A stretch of DNA of 13,329 bases, taken from Bryobacterales bacterium. Its GTDB lineage: Bacteria > Acidobacteriota > Terriglobia > Bryobacterales > Bryobacteraceae. Location: assembly GCA_003132905.1 (NCBI GenBank), contig PKZC01000315.1, positions 1,300 to 14,628 on the forward strand, in the 5' to 3' direction. How positions within the stretch are numbered: the stretch's first letter is position 1; each line of letters starts with the position of its first letter. The translations under genes and the position numbers were made by a program. The notes below the pieces were generated by a model. That model had not been told where the DNA came from. It did not search any database and saw only the letters and a list, made by a program, of their open reading frames with translations. Shown piece after piece: positions 7,228 to 13,329 of this stretch.

Positions 7228-7740
7228 TTGAGACCGAAACCCGCCACGGTTGTGGCCCTCTATCCCGGCTCCTTCGATCCCATCACCAACGGCCACCTGG
7301 ATCTGATCCAGCGTGGATCGGCGCTGTTTGACCGCCTCATCGTCGCCATCCTCCGCAACGATGAAAAGCGTCCGCTGTTTGGTCTCGAGGAACGCATTGA
7401 AATGTTGCGCGAAGTGGCCGCCGATTTGCCAAACGTCGAGGTGGGCTCCTTCGGCGGCTTGCTGGTGGATTACGCAGCCGAGTGTGGCGCGAGCGTGATC
7501 TTGCGCGGCATTCGCGCGGTGTCGGATTACGAATACGAGCTGCAAATGGCGCTGATGAATCGCAGGCTGCGCCCCGAAATCGAAACCGTGTTCCTCATGG
7601 CCGGCGAGGCGCACTCCTTCATCAGTTCGCGCCTGGTGAAGGAAGTGATCCGGCTGGGAGGAAACATCGGGGGTCTCGTGCCGCCCTCAATCGAGGTTAG
7701 ACTAAAGAGAAGACTCCTCGAAGAAACCGGAGAAGAGTAA
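7228..7740 (+). CDS. coaD: Pantetheine-phosphate adenylyltransferase
   Basis: Transfers AMP from ATP to 4'-phosphopantetheine to give dephospho-CoA, the penultimate step of coenzyme A synthesis, in the cytosol. It has the nucleotidyltransferase core YPGSFDPITNGH with the (T/H)xGH motif at 20-23, then LRGIRAVSDYEYELQMALMNR and the ISSRLVKEV nucleotide-binding motif, as in all bacterial CoaD. The length of 170 is slightly above the usual 160 or so. Start choice is open: TTG at 7228 gives a nine-residue lead, while in-frame GTG at 7252 begins right at the VALYPGSF strand; neither has a Shine-Dalgarno. It is first in an operon with the aminotransferase eight bases downstream. Confidence 0.95.
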   Translation: MRPKPATVVALYPGSFDPITNGHLDLIQRGSALFDRLIVAILRNDEKRPLFGLEERIEMLREVAADLPNVEVGSFGGLLVDYAAECGASVILRGIRAVSDYEYELQMALMNRRLRPEIETVFLMAGEAHSFISSRLVKEVIRLGGNIGGLVPPSIEVRLKRRLLEETGEE

Positions 7741-7748
7741 CTCTATTC

Positions 7749-8930
7749 ATGACACCCACCCTGCATCTAGCCGACCGTATCTCGCTTATCAGCGAGTCCT
7801 CGACCATGAAAGTTGCCGCCGATGCCGACAAGCTTCGCCGCGAAGGCGTCGACATCGTGGATTTTGGCGCCGGTGAGCCCGACTTCCCGACGCCCGACAA
7901 CATCAAGAAAGCCGCCATCGCGGCCATCGACGCGAACTTCACCAAGTACACGCCCACCGGTGGAACGGTCGAACTCAAGCAGGCGGTCTGCGCGCGCCAT
8001 CATGACGATTACGGCACCGCCTATACGCCGGCGGAGTGTTTAATGACCGTCGGTGGCAAGCACGCGATTTTCAATTTGATGCAGGCGCTCATTCAGGGGG
8101 GCGATGAAGTGATCATCCCCGTTCCTTACTGGGTGACATACAAAGACGTTGTGAACTACGCTGGCGGCAAGTGCGTTTTTGTCGAAAGTGACGAGGCCAA
8201 CGGCTTCACCTTCACCGCCGACGACATTGCACGCAAGATCACCAACAAGACCAAGCTGCTGATCATCAATTCGCCCTGCAATCCGAGCGGCGGCGTGTTG
8301 AGCCGCGAAGAACTCGAAAAGATCTATCATCTGGCGGTGAAGCGCGGCGTCCAGTTGATGACAGACGAATGCTATTGCCGCTTTTTATACGACAGCGAGC
8401 CGTTCTCGATCGCCGCCATGCCCGGTGCCAAAGAGAACGTCCTGATTGCCGGGTCGCTTTCCAAGACCTACTCCATGACCGGTTGGCGCGTGGGCTTCGC
8501 CTTGGCGCCCAAACCGTTGATCGACGCGATGCTCAAGCTGCAAAGCCACACCACCTCAAATCCGACGTCGATCGCGCAAAAGGCCGCCATCGAGGCGTTG
8601 CGCGGGCCCCAGGATTCCGTTCCGATCATGCTGGCCGAATATCGCAGGCGCCGCGATTGTGTGGTGCAGCGCCTGCGCTCCATTCCGGGCGTGAAGATCG
8701 CCGAGCCGCGCGGAGCGTTTTACGCCTATCCGAACGTGTCCGTAGGTTTCCGCAACGGCATTACGTCGGCCCTGCAGTTTTCGGAGAAGCTGTTATCCGA
8801 AGCGCACGTAGCCGTGGTGCCAGGCGAAGCGTTCGGAACCACCGAACACGTGCGCATTTCATATGCCACGTCGATGAAAGAATTGGAACGCGGGCTCGAT
8901 CGGATCGCCCGCTTTATCACCGAGCGATAA
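7749..8930 (+). CDS. Class I pyridoxal-phosphate aminotransferase (aspartate/prephenate aminotransferase-like)
   Basis: A 393-residue cytosolic transaminase of the bacterial subgroup that includes thermophilic aspartate and aspartate/prephenate aminotransferases. The N-terminus LADRISLISESSTMKVAADA and GAGEPDFPTP are typical of the group. PLP ligands are visible: Asn178 in NSPCNPSGG, Asp206 and Tyr209 in DECY, and the Schiff-base Lys239 in SLSKTYSMTGWRVGF. Arg369 in VRISYATS should bind the substrate carboxylate. YTPTGG matches the conserved active-site Tyr/Gly region. Donor and acceptor (aspartate, glutamate or prephenate) cannot be fixed from sequence. ATG 7749 fits the family start; its ribosome site (AGAAGAG, 11 bases away) is weak, so coupling to coaD is likely. 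It abuts the next gene with no gap. Confidence 0.93.
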   Translation: MTPTLHLADRISLISESSTMKVAADADKLRREGVDIVDFGAGEPDFPTPDNIKKAAIAAIDANFTKYTPTGGTVELKQAVCARHHDDYGTAYTPAECLMTVGGKHAIFNLMQALIQGGDEVIIPVPYWVTYKDVVNYAGGKCVFVESDEANGFTFTADDIARKITNKTKLLIINSPCNPSGGVLSREELEKIYHLAVKRGVQLMTDECYCRFLYDSEPFSIAAMPGAKENVLIAGSLSKTYSMTGWRVGFALAPKPLIDAMLKLQSHTTSNPTSIAQKAAIEALRGPQDSVPIMLAEYRRRRDCVVQRLRSIPGVKIAEPRGAFYAYPNVSVGFRNGITSALQFSEKLLSEAHVAVVPGEAFGTTEHVRISYATSMKELERGLDRIARFITER

Positions 8931-9719
8931 GTGAGTGATAACGGACCCATCCGGCTTCCCACCCGGTTTCTCGAGAAAGTGTGGGGCTCGTCGGATCTTT
9001 TGCCCTGGTATCCGGTTTCGGAAAAAAAGATCGGCGAAGTGTGGTTTGAGGCCGATCTGCCGCTGCTGGTGAAGTTTGTCTTCACCTCCGCGCGTTTATC
9101 GGTGCAAGTGCATCCCAACGACGAATTCGCTCAGGCGCGGGAAAATTCTCGGGGGAAAACCGAGATGTGGTATGTCATGCGCGCCGAGCCGGGTGCGCGC
9201 ATCGCGATCGGTTTTCGCGAGTCTCTTAGCCCGGAACGGCTGCGCGAATCGGCGTTGAGCGGCGAAATCGATCGATTGCTGAATTGGTTGGAAGTGCAAG
9301 CCGGTGATGCATTCTTCATCCCGGCCGGCACTGTTCACGCCATCGGGGGCGGCTTGGCGTTGTGTGAAATCCAGCAGTATTCCGACGTCACCTATCGGCT
9401 CTACGATTACGGGCGCCCGCGCGAACTTCATTTGGACAAAGCGGTCCAGGTGGCATTTACGGATGCAAGTTCACCCAAATCCGTGATGCTCCCCATCGAT
9501 TGCGAGTATTTCCACACCGAACTCGCACGCACCACTTCGAAGCTGTTGTACAAACCCGAGCCGCAGCGTTTTCACGTCCTAATTTTCGTCAGCGGAATGG
9601 GAACCATCGCGGGCCAGCCGTTCCGCGAAGGCGAAGCCTGGCTGATTCCGGCTGGCGGCCACCCGTTCGAAATTGAACCAGGAAATCCGGTGAAGTTCTT
9701 GCGGACCTGGGTTCCCTAA
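8931..9719 (+). CDS. manA: Mannose-6-phosphate isomerase, type I cupin
   Basis: Interconverts fructose-6-phosphate and mannose-6-phosphate, feeding GDP-mannose and cell-envelope sugars. The metal site is readable: Gln59 and His61 (SVQVHPND), Glu78 (GKTEMWYV) and His136 (IPAGTVHAIGGG). EIQQYSDVTYRLYDYGRPRELH is a further family signature. At 262 residues it is shorter than Bacillus ManA (about 315), with a compact C-terminal cupin (GEAWLIPAGGHPFEI). The GTG start follows the aminotransferase stop directly, without a clear ribosome site, so translation probably depends on reinitiation. It is last in the coaD operon and converges on the small zinc gene three bases away. Confidence 0.92.
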   Translation: MSDNGPIRLPTRFLEKVWGSSDLLPWYPVSEKKIGEVWFEADLPLLVKFVFTSARLSVQVHPNDEFAQARENSRGKTEMWYVMRAEPGARIAIGFRESLSPERLRESALSGEIDRLLNWLEVQAGDAFFIPAGTVHAIGGGLALCEIQQYSDVTYRLYDYGRPRELHLDKAVQVAFTDASSPKSVMLPIDCEYFHTELARTTSKLLYKPEPQRFHVLIFVSGMGTIAGQPFREGEAWLIPAGGHPFEIEPGNPVKFLRTWVP

Positions 9720-9722
9720 GGG

Positions 9723-9878
9723 TCATCCGATTCCCAGTTCGTCGATCCGTTCCAGCGGCGCGCCGCAAATCCGGCAGATGATAGCCGAGCAATCGCCGCA
9801 CACCAGCGGATCGGTTACGGCCGTGTGACAGCGCGGGCAATAAAATTCAACTTGCGAACGAGCAACTTCGTCGGGCAT
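9723..9878 (-). CDS. 51-residue RING-like / zinc-ribbon protein
   Basis: A small gene on the reverse strand. It runs from ATG at 9878 to TGA at 9723-9725 and contains six Cys in pairs: Cys14/Cys17 (YCPRCH), Cys27/Cys30 (VCGDC) and Cys35/Cys38 (ICRICG), spaced CxxC-x9-CxxC-x4-CxxC, followed by APLE. The stretch DPLVCGDC...ICRICG recalls the core of RING/U-box fingers and of the prokaryotic RING-like families. One or two zinc ions could be bound; with no second His/Cys set, a single zinc ribbon is also possible. No signal peptide, so cytosolic. Its role is unknown. It fills the gap between manA (3 bases) and the SH3b gene (30 bases). No Shine-Dalgarno precedes it. Confidence 0.75.
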   Translation of the reverse strand: MPDEVARSQVEFYCPRCHTAVTDPLVCGDCSAIICRICGAPLERIDELGIG

Positions 9879-9881
9879 TAC

Positions 9882-9890
9882 TGATACACT
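9882..9890 (+). promoter_or_regulatory. Candidate extended -10 promoter for the SH3b lipoprotein gene
   Basis: TGATACACT, inside the same CTGATACACT 10-mer that precedes coaD, ends 18 bases before the GTG start. A start site near 9897 would leave a leader of about a dozen bases with no Shine-Dalgarno. It lies in the 30-base gap shared with the divergent zinc gene, so the two promoters must overlap. Confidence 0.4.
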
Positions 9891-9908
9891 AGCAACAGAA
9901 CTGCGCTC

Positions 9909-11141
9909 GTGACATTGACTCGCGCCGTACTTTGTTTTTGCCTCGTTGCCATCCTCGTTTCCTGTTCCGATAAGCCGCGCCCGGCCGATTCGCTCGGCGA
10001 TGCGTACGTCGGCCCCAGCACATTGAACCTGCGGCGGGAATTAGCGTTGAAGTCGGCTATTTCGGCTACGGTGAACCACGGCGATAAACTTTCCATTGTT
10101 GAGGTCCGGCACCGGCTGGTGAAGGTTCGTACCGAGCGGGGCGTTGAGGGTTGGACTGACATGCGGCAGCTTCTCACTCCCGATCAAATGGCTGCGCTTC
10201 GAGATATGGCGCAGAATGCTTCGCATTTTCAGTCGGAGGGGCAGGCCATTGTTTTCGAGTCGCTGAACATGCATACCGAGCCCAGCCGGACTTCTCCCGG
10301 CTTCGGGCAGATTCCGGAGAACGCCAAAGTGGATGTGCTGGCTCACAAGCTGACGCCGCGAGTGCAGCACGACGACGCTTTAATGCCGATTGCGGTGAAG
10401 CCGGCGCCGATTCGGAAAAAGCCTAAACCGAAAGCTACGCAGACCAAAGTAGGACCGCCGCCGCGTCCACCAGCGCCGAAACTTCCCAGTAATTGGCTGG
10501 CGCTTTCGATGCCAAAACCTGAGCCTGCTCCCGCTCCGACGCCCGTTGCCGCTCCGACGCCCGCAGCTCCGCCCGTGGAAGTTCCGATGGACGATTGGAA
10601 TCTAGTGCGCACGCATGACGGAAAAGTAGGATGGGTGTTGACGCGGCCGCTGAGCATGGCGATTCCCGATGAGGTGGCGCAGTATGCCGAAGGTCATCGC
10701 ATTACTTCGTATTTCCCGCTGGGCCAGGTAAACGATGACGGCACGGTGAAGAATAATTGGCTTTGGACTACCATCATCAAAGGCGGGCAGCCGTATGAAT
10801 TCGACAGCTTCCGTGTGTTTGTCTGGAGCTTGAAGCATCATCGCTATGAGACGGCTTACATCGAGCGAAATGTGGTAGGGCATTATCCGGTCCGAGTAAC
10901 GAATACAGGCGCGGAGCCGAGTTTCTCGGTGGTGGTGGAAGGCGTCGACGGGCATCAGTACCGCAAAACATATTCGTTCGACAGCTATCGAATTCACATG
11001 GTGAACCGGGAGCTTTACGATCCAGCGGCAAGATCGGACGCTCGAAAGTTAGCCACCAACGGGAACGCTTCCGAGCAGAGCGCAGCCAAGGTTTCCTGGT
11101 ACGCGAAATTGAAAGACCGGGTTCACCGGTTCTTGCGATGA
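9909..11141 (+). CDS. SH3b-domain lipoprotein with a Pro/Lys-rich insertion
   Basis: A 410-residue putative lipoprotein. GTG 9909 gives a short signal peptide with Arg5 and the lipobox LVSC (Cys19), followed by Ser-Asp. SH3b domain one (about 32-90) ends with VEGWTDMRQLL. A second SH3b fold starts with VFESLNMHTEPSRTSPGFGQI (split at 115-135), runs to about 148, is interrupted by a basic, proline-rich stretch (about 160-226, with PKPK and PAPAPTP), and resumes at DDWNLVRTHDGKVGWV (228-243). Residues 262-372 form a beta-rich domain I cannot name, followed by a basic tail. Bacterial SH3b domains often bind peptidoglycan or act as envelope anchors, and the Pro/Lys linker could span peptidoglycan; both are inferences. 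The 3' end overlaps the convergent cyclotransferase gene by 19 bases. Confidence 0.82.
   Translation: MTLTRAVLCFCLVAILVSCSDKPRPADSLGDAYVGPSTLNLRRELALKSAISATVNHGDKLSIVEVRHRLVKVRTERGVEGWTDMRQLLTPDQMAALRDMAQNASHFQSEGQAIVFESLNMHTEPSRTSPGFGQIPENAKVDVLAHKLTPRVQHDDALMPIAVKPAPIRKKPKPKATQTKVGPPPRPPAPKLPSNWLALSMPKPEPAPAPTPVAAPTPAAPPVEVPMDDWNLVRTHDGKVGWVLTRPLSMAIPDEVAQYAEGHRITSYFPLGQVNDDGTVKNNWLWTTIIKGGQPYEFDSFRVFVWSLKHHRYETAYIERNVVGHYPVRVTNTGAEPSFSVVVEGVDGHQYRKTYSFDSYRIHMVNRELYDPAARSDARKLATNGNASEQSAAKVSWYAKLKDRVHRFLR
10532..10563 (+). repeat. Short direct repeat in the Pro-rich linker
   Basis: The 14-mer CGCTCCGACGCCCG occurs at 10532-10545 and again at 10550-10563 (period 18). It encodes the APTP units of the SH3b lipoprotein linker and is a likely site of slippage and length variation. 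Confidence 0.6.
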
Positions 11142-11893
11142 AGCGGAACTACTTTGATCTCGAAGAGCTTGGGCCATTGCTTCCCGGTCACAAACAGGCG
11201 ATCGCCCAAAACATCATAGGCGATTCCGTTTAAAACATCCTCCCGCCCAGTACGTTCGGCGGCCGCCAAGATGCCCGTAAGATCGATCCATCCCAGCACG
11301 CGCCCGTCCACGGGAGAAATGCGCGCAATCACGTCTTTTTGCCAGATGTTGGCGTAGATCTCGCCGCGCACCCATTCCAGCTCGTTCACATTAGCCACCG
11401 GTTGGCCATGATCGTGAACCGTGATGCGCCGTTTTTCCTGGAGCGTGAGTGGATCCCAGACGCGAATCTGCGGGGTGCCATCGTCCATATAGATATTCTG
11501 GCCATCGTTGGTGAGCGCCCAGCCTTCCCCCGGATAGTTGAAGGTCCGAAGCAGGCCGAAACTGGCTTGGTTATGTACGAAGCCGATGTTCGATTGCCAG
11601 GTGAGCCGCACAATCTGCTGATTGATGACGGTGATTCCCTCGCCAAAATATTGCGGATCCAGATCGATCTGTTGCAAGACCTGCCCGGTTTCGAGTTTTT
11701 CCTTGCGCAGCCAGGAACGGCCTTTTAGCCCCGTGCTTTCATACAAAAATCCCGCTCGATATTCCAAACCTTCGGTGAACGCGTTCGGATCGTGTGGGTA
11801 GGAGTGGATTACTCGATAGCCGTATTGGGGAGTTTGCGCGTCCGCGCTCAGTAGGGCGAACAGCAGTCCACATACGATTCGAAAACTATTCAT
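11123..11893 (-). CDS. Secreted glutaminyl-peptide cyclotransferase, paralogue 1 (Glu41 variant)
   Basis: A 256-residue exported enzyme of the plant/bacterial (papaya-type) glutaminyl cyclase family, a five-bladed beta-propeller that converts N-terminal Gln to pyroglutamate. Residues 1-19 form a signal peptide; cleavage after ADA would leave Gln20 as its own N-terminus. Matching the papaya active-site set as I recall it (Phe22, Gln24, Glu69, Trp83, Trp110, Trp169, Lys225) gives Phe39, Glu41, Glu85 (YFGEGIT), Trp99, Trp125, Trp184 and Lys238. The only change is Glu for Gln at 41 (FTEGLEY). By hand count it shares about 168 of 256 aligned residues, without gaps, with the upstream paralogue. Its ATG overlaps the paralogue's stop (ATGA) and has no clear ribosome site, so it is probably coupled. 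Confidence 0.92.
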   Translation of the reverse strand: MNSFRIVCGLLFALLSADAQTPQYGYRVIHSYPHDPNAFTEGLEYRAGFLYESTGLKGRSWLRKEKLETGQVLQQIDLDPQYFGEGITVINQQIVRLTWQSNIGFVHNQASFGLLRTFNYPGEGWALTNDGQNIYMDDGTPQIRVWDPLTLQEKRRITVHDHGQPVANVNELEWVRGEIYANIWQKDVIARISPVDGRVLGWIDLTGILAAAERTGREDVLNGIAYDVLGDRLFVTGKQWPKLFEIKVVPLHRKNR

Positions 11894-12675
11894 TGGGGGT
11901 GAGTCTTATTCGCGGGCTCGGGCTTGGGTACCACTTTGATCTCGAACAGCTTGGGCCAGAGCTTCCCGGTAACGAATAGCCGTTTGCCGAGAGCGTCGTA
12001 AGCAATTCCGTTTAGGATATCGGTGTCCTTCTTCTGATCGGCCTTGGGCAGGATGCCAGTAAGATCGATCCATCCGAGGACACGCCCATCCATGGGTGAA
12101 ATGCGCGCCACACGTTCCGTCAGCCAGACATTGGCGTAAATCTCACCGCGCACCCATTCCAGCTCATTCAGATTCATCACCGGCTCGCCCTGATCGCGCA
12201 CCATGATGCGGCTCTTTTCCAGCAGCGTCACTGGATCCCAAACGCGGAACTCATCGGTACCGTCGCTCATGTAGATGTTCCGGCCGTCGTTAGTAAGCCC
12301 CCAGCCTTCGCCTGGATAGTTGAAGGTTTGCTTTTTGCGCATTGTCAGCAGGCTGTAAATAAAGCCCGTCTGCGTTTTCCAGGTGAGTTCAAAGATCTGC
12401 TGGTTCAGGATAGTGATGCCTTCGCCAAAATAGAAGGGATCAACTTCGACCCGCTGTAAAACCTGTCCGGTCTCAAGTTTCACTTTCCGCACACTCGATC
12501 GGCCGTTCAGCCCCGTACCTTCGTACAAGAATCCGCCGTGATATTCCAAGCCCTGCGTGAAAGCGGTGGAATCGTGCGGGTATACGTGTACCACCTCATA
12601 ACCGTACTCCGGTGTTTTGTCGGCAGCGGAAAGAACAATGGCCACGAGGCCGCATAAGATTCGAAATTTAATCAT
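11890..12675 (-). CDS. Secreted glutaminyl-peptide cyclotransferase, paralogue 2 (canonical active site)
   Basis: A 261-residue member of the same family, located upstream of paralogue 1 in the operon. It has a signal peptide (to about residue 18, LSAA-D) and the full active-site set: Phe39, Gln41 (FTQGLEY), Glu85, Trp99, Trp125, Trp184 and Lys238 (VTGKLWPKLFEIKVV). Propeller motifs GEGWGLTNDG, VWDPVTL, NLNELEWVRGEIYANVW and DLTGIL are all present. It acts outside the cytoplasm, most likely on N-terminal Gln of exported proteins. The C-terminal tail KPEPANKTHPQ is unique to this copy. The start overlaps the dehydrogenase stop by eight bases, with GAAGG nine bases upstream. Confidence 0.93.
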   Translation of the reverse strand: MIKFRILCGLVAIVLSAADKTPEYGYEVVHVYPHDSTAFTQGLEYHGGFLYEGTGLNGRSSVRKVKLETGQVLQRVEVDPFYFGEGITILNQQIFELTWKTQTGFIYSLLTMRKKQTFNYPGEGWGLTNDGRNIYMSDGTDEFRVWDPVTLLEKSRIMVRDQGEPVMNLNELEWVRGEIYANVWLTERVARISPMDGRVLGWIDLTGILPKADQKKDTDILNGIAYDALGKRLFVTGKLWPKLFEIKVVPKPEPANKTHPQ

Positions 12676-13329
12676 GCAGTAGAACCTTCAAAACTCCCGA
12701 TTTGGCCGCATCTCTGAATGCTTTGGGCGCACTCTTCAAAGGAAGCACCTCAGATATCATCGCATCGACGCGGACCTTCCGTTGTGCGAGCAGTCGGAGC
12801 GCTGGCTCGAAACGGCCGCAGCGCGAGCCAACCAGGGTGATTTCATTGACGACGACGGGCGCCGAATCGATGGATACCAATCCGTGAACCGTGGATTTCA
12901 TCACGACGGTGCCGCGCGGCTGCGTCATTTGGACAGCCTGCTTGAGGCCTTCGGCCGATCCAGTTGCCTCCACCACGAATTCGTATTTGGCTACGGGCAA
13001 CTTCTTCGCGATCTCGGTGCTCACGCCCGATTGCCCGGCGATGCGCAGCTTTTCCTTGTGGCGGCCGTAAAGATGTACGTGCGCGCCGTGCGCTTGCAGA
13101 ACCTGGCTGGCCAGCAGTCCCAGCTTTCCGTCGCCCAGCACGGCTACCGGCGTACCGCGAGGAATGCGAACCTGGTCCAATACTTCGCAGGCCGCAGCCA
13201 GCGGCTCGACGAACACGGCTTCCTCAGAGGGGATGGCGCGCGGGACTCGGCGCAGATTTTGCTCGGGCAGCGTCAAAAATTCGCGAAATGCGCCGGGTTG
13301 TTTCACGATGCCGAGCACGGTTCGTTTCG
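12668..13329 (-). CDS. Zinc-type medium-chain dehydrogenase, C-terminal part (cut by window edge)
   Basis: About 220 C-terminal residues of an MDR-superfamily (alcohol/threonine/sorbitol dehydrogenase-like) oxidoreductase. The frame is open through the right edge: Lys-Arg-Thr precede the VLGIV seen at a GTG near 13318, so that GTG is internal, not a start. EEAVFVEPLAAACEVL is the usual entry to the coenzyme domain; VAVLGDGKLGLLASQ is the dinucleotide-binding GxGxxG loop. VEATGS and KSTVHG match the NAD-binding half. The catalytic-zinc half (GHE and Cys ligands) lies outside the window, so substrate and zinc content are unknown. It is the most upstream visible gene of the operon with the two cyclotransferases; a functional link is not evident. 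Confidence 0.9.
   Translation of the reverse strand, partial: KRTVLGIVKQPGAFREFLTLPEQNLRRVPRAIPSEEAVFVEPLAAACEVLDQVRIPRGTPVAVLGDGKLGLLASQVLQAHGAHVHLYGRHKEKLRIAGQSGVSTEIAKKLPVAKYEFVVEATGSAEGLKQAVQMTQPRGTVVMKSTVHGLVSIDSAPVVVNEITLVGSRCGRFEPALRLLAQRKVRVDAMISEVLPLKSAPKAFRDAAKSGVLKVLLHD

Noticed and set aside
11339..11728. 129-residue forward open frame across cyclotransferase paralogue 1
   Set aside because: Antisense to a well-supported enzyme, with no motif of its own.

Overview
The window is moderately GC-rich, densely packed bacterial chromosome. No plasmid, phage or insertion-sequence genes are visible. The mix suggests an Acidobacteriota member of the Solibacter/Bryobacterales type: a secreted PKD-repeat protein with distinctive N- and C-terminal modules, a PaoABC-type molybdenum hydroxylase, secreted glutaminyl cyclotransferases and an SH3b lipoprotein. 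This assignment is inferred from gene style, not from a marker gene.

Layout. Positions 1-337 (minus) hold the start of an Old Yellow Enzyme family reductase, cut by the window edge. A short divergent region with an operator-like palindrome cluster separates it from a large secreted five-PKD-domain protein (554-2962, plus). After a 271-base gap rich in hairpins comes a tightly overlapping three-gene operon (3234-7104) for a PaoABC-type aldehyde oxidoreductase: the 2Fe-2S subunit, the FAD/4Fe-4S subunit and the molybdopterin subunit. The stop codon of the last gene lies inside a tandemly duplicated hairpin element. A housekeeping operon follows: coaD (coenzyme A synthesis), a class I aminotransferase and a type I mannose-6-phosphate isomerase (7228-9719). 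A 51-residue cysteine-rich RING-like zinc protein sits on the minus strand at 9723-9878. It is divergent from an SH3b-domain lipoprotein (9909-11141, plus). The rest is a minus-strand operon: a zinc-type (MDR) dehydrogenase cut by the right edge, then two tandem paralogous secreted glutaminyl-peptide cyclotransferases, linked by short overlaps.

How the genes may fit together. The main idea worth testing is the link between the secreted cyclotransferases and the window's own signal peptides. The PKD protein and the downstream cyclotransferase both have Gln right after a plausible signal peptidase I site. This resembles the 'Q-rule' of Bacteroidetes, in which exported proteins get a pyroglutamate N-terminus. 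The two cyclotransferases also differ at one residue of the papaya-type active-site set (Gln41 versus Glu41). The oxidoreductase is of the E. coli periplasmic PaoABC type, but its Fe-S subunit lacks the Tat leader, and an in-frame stop just upstream rules out a hidden one, so the enzyme is probably cytoplasmic. No XdhC/PaoD-type cofactor chaperone gene is visible.
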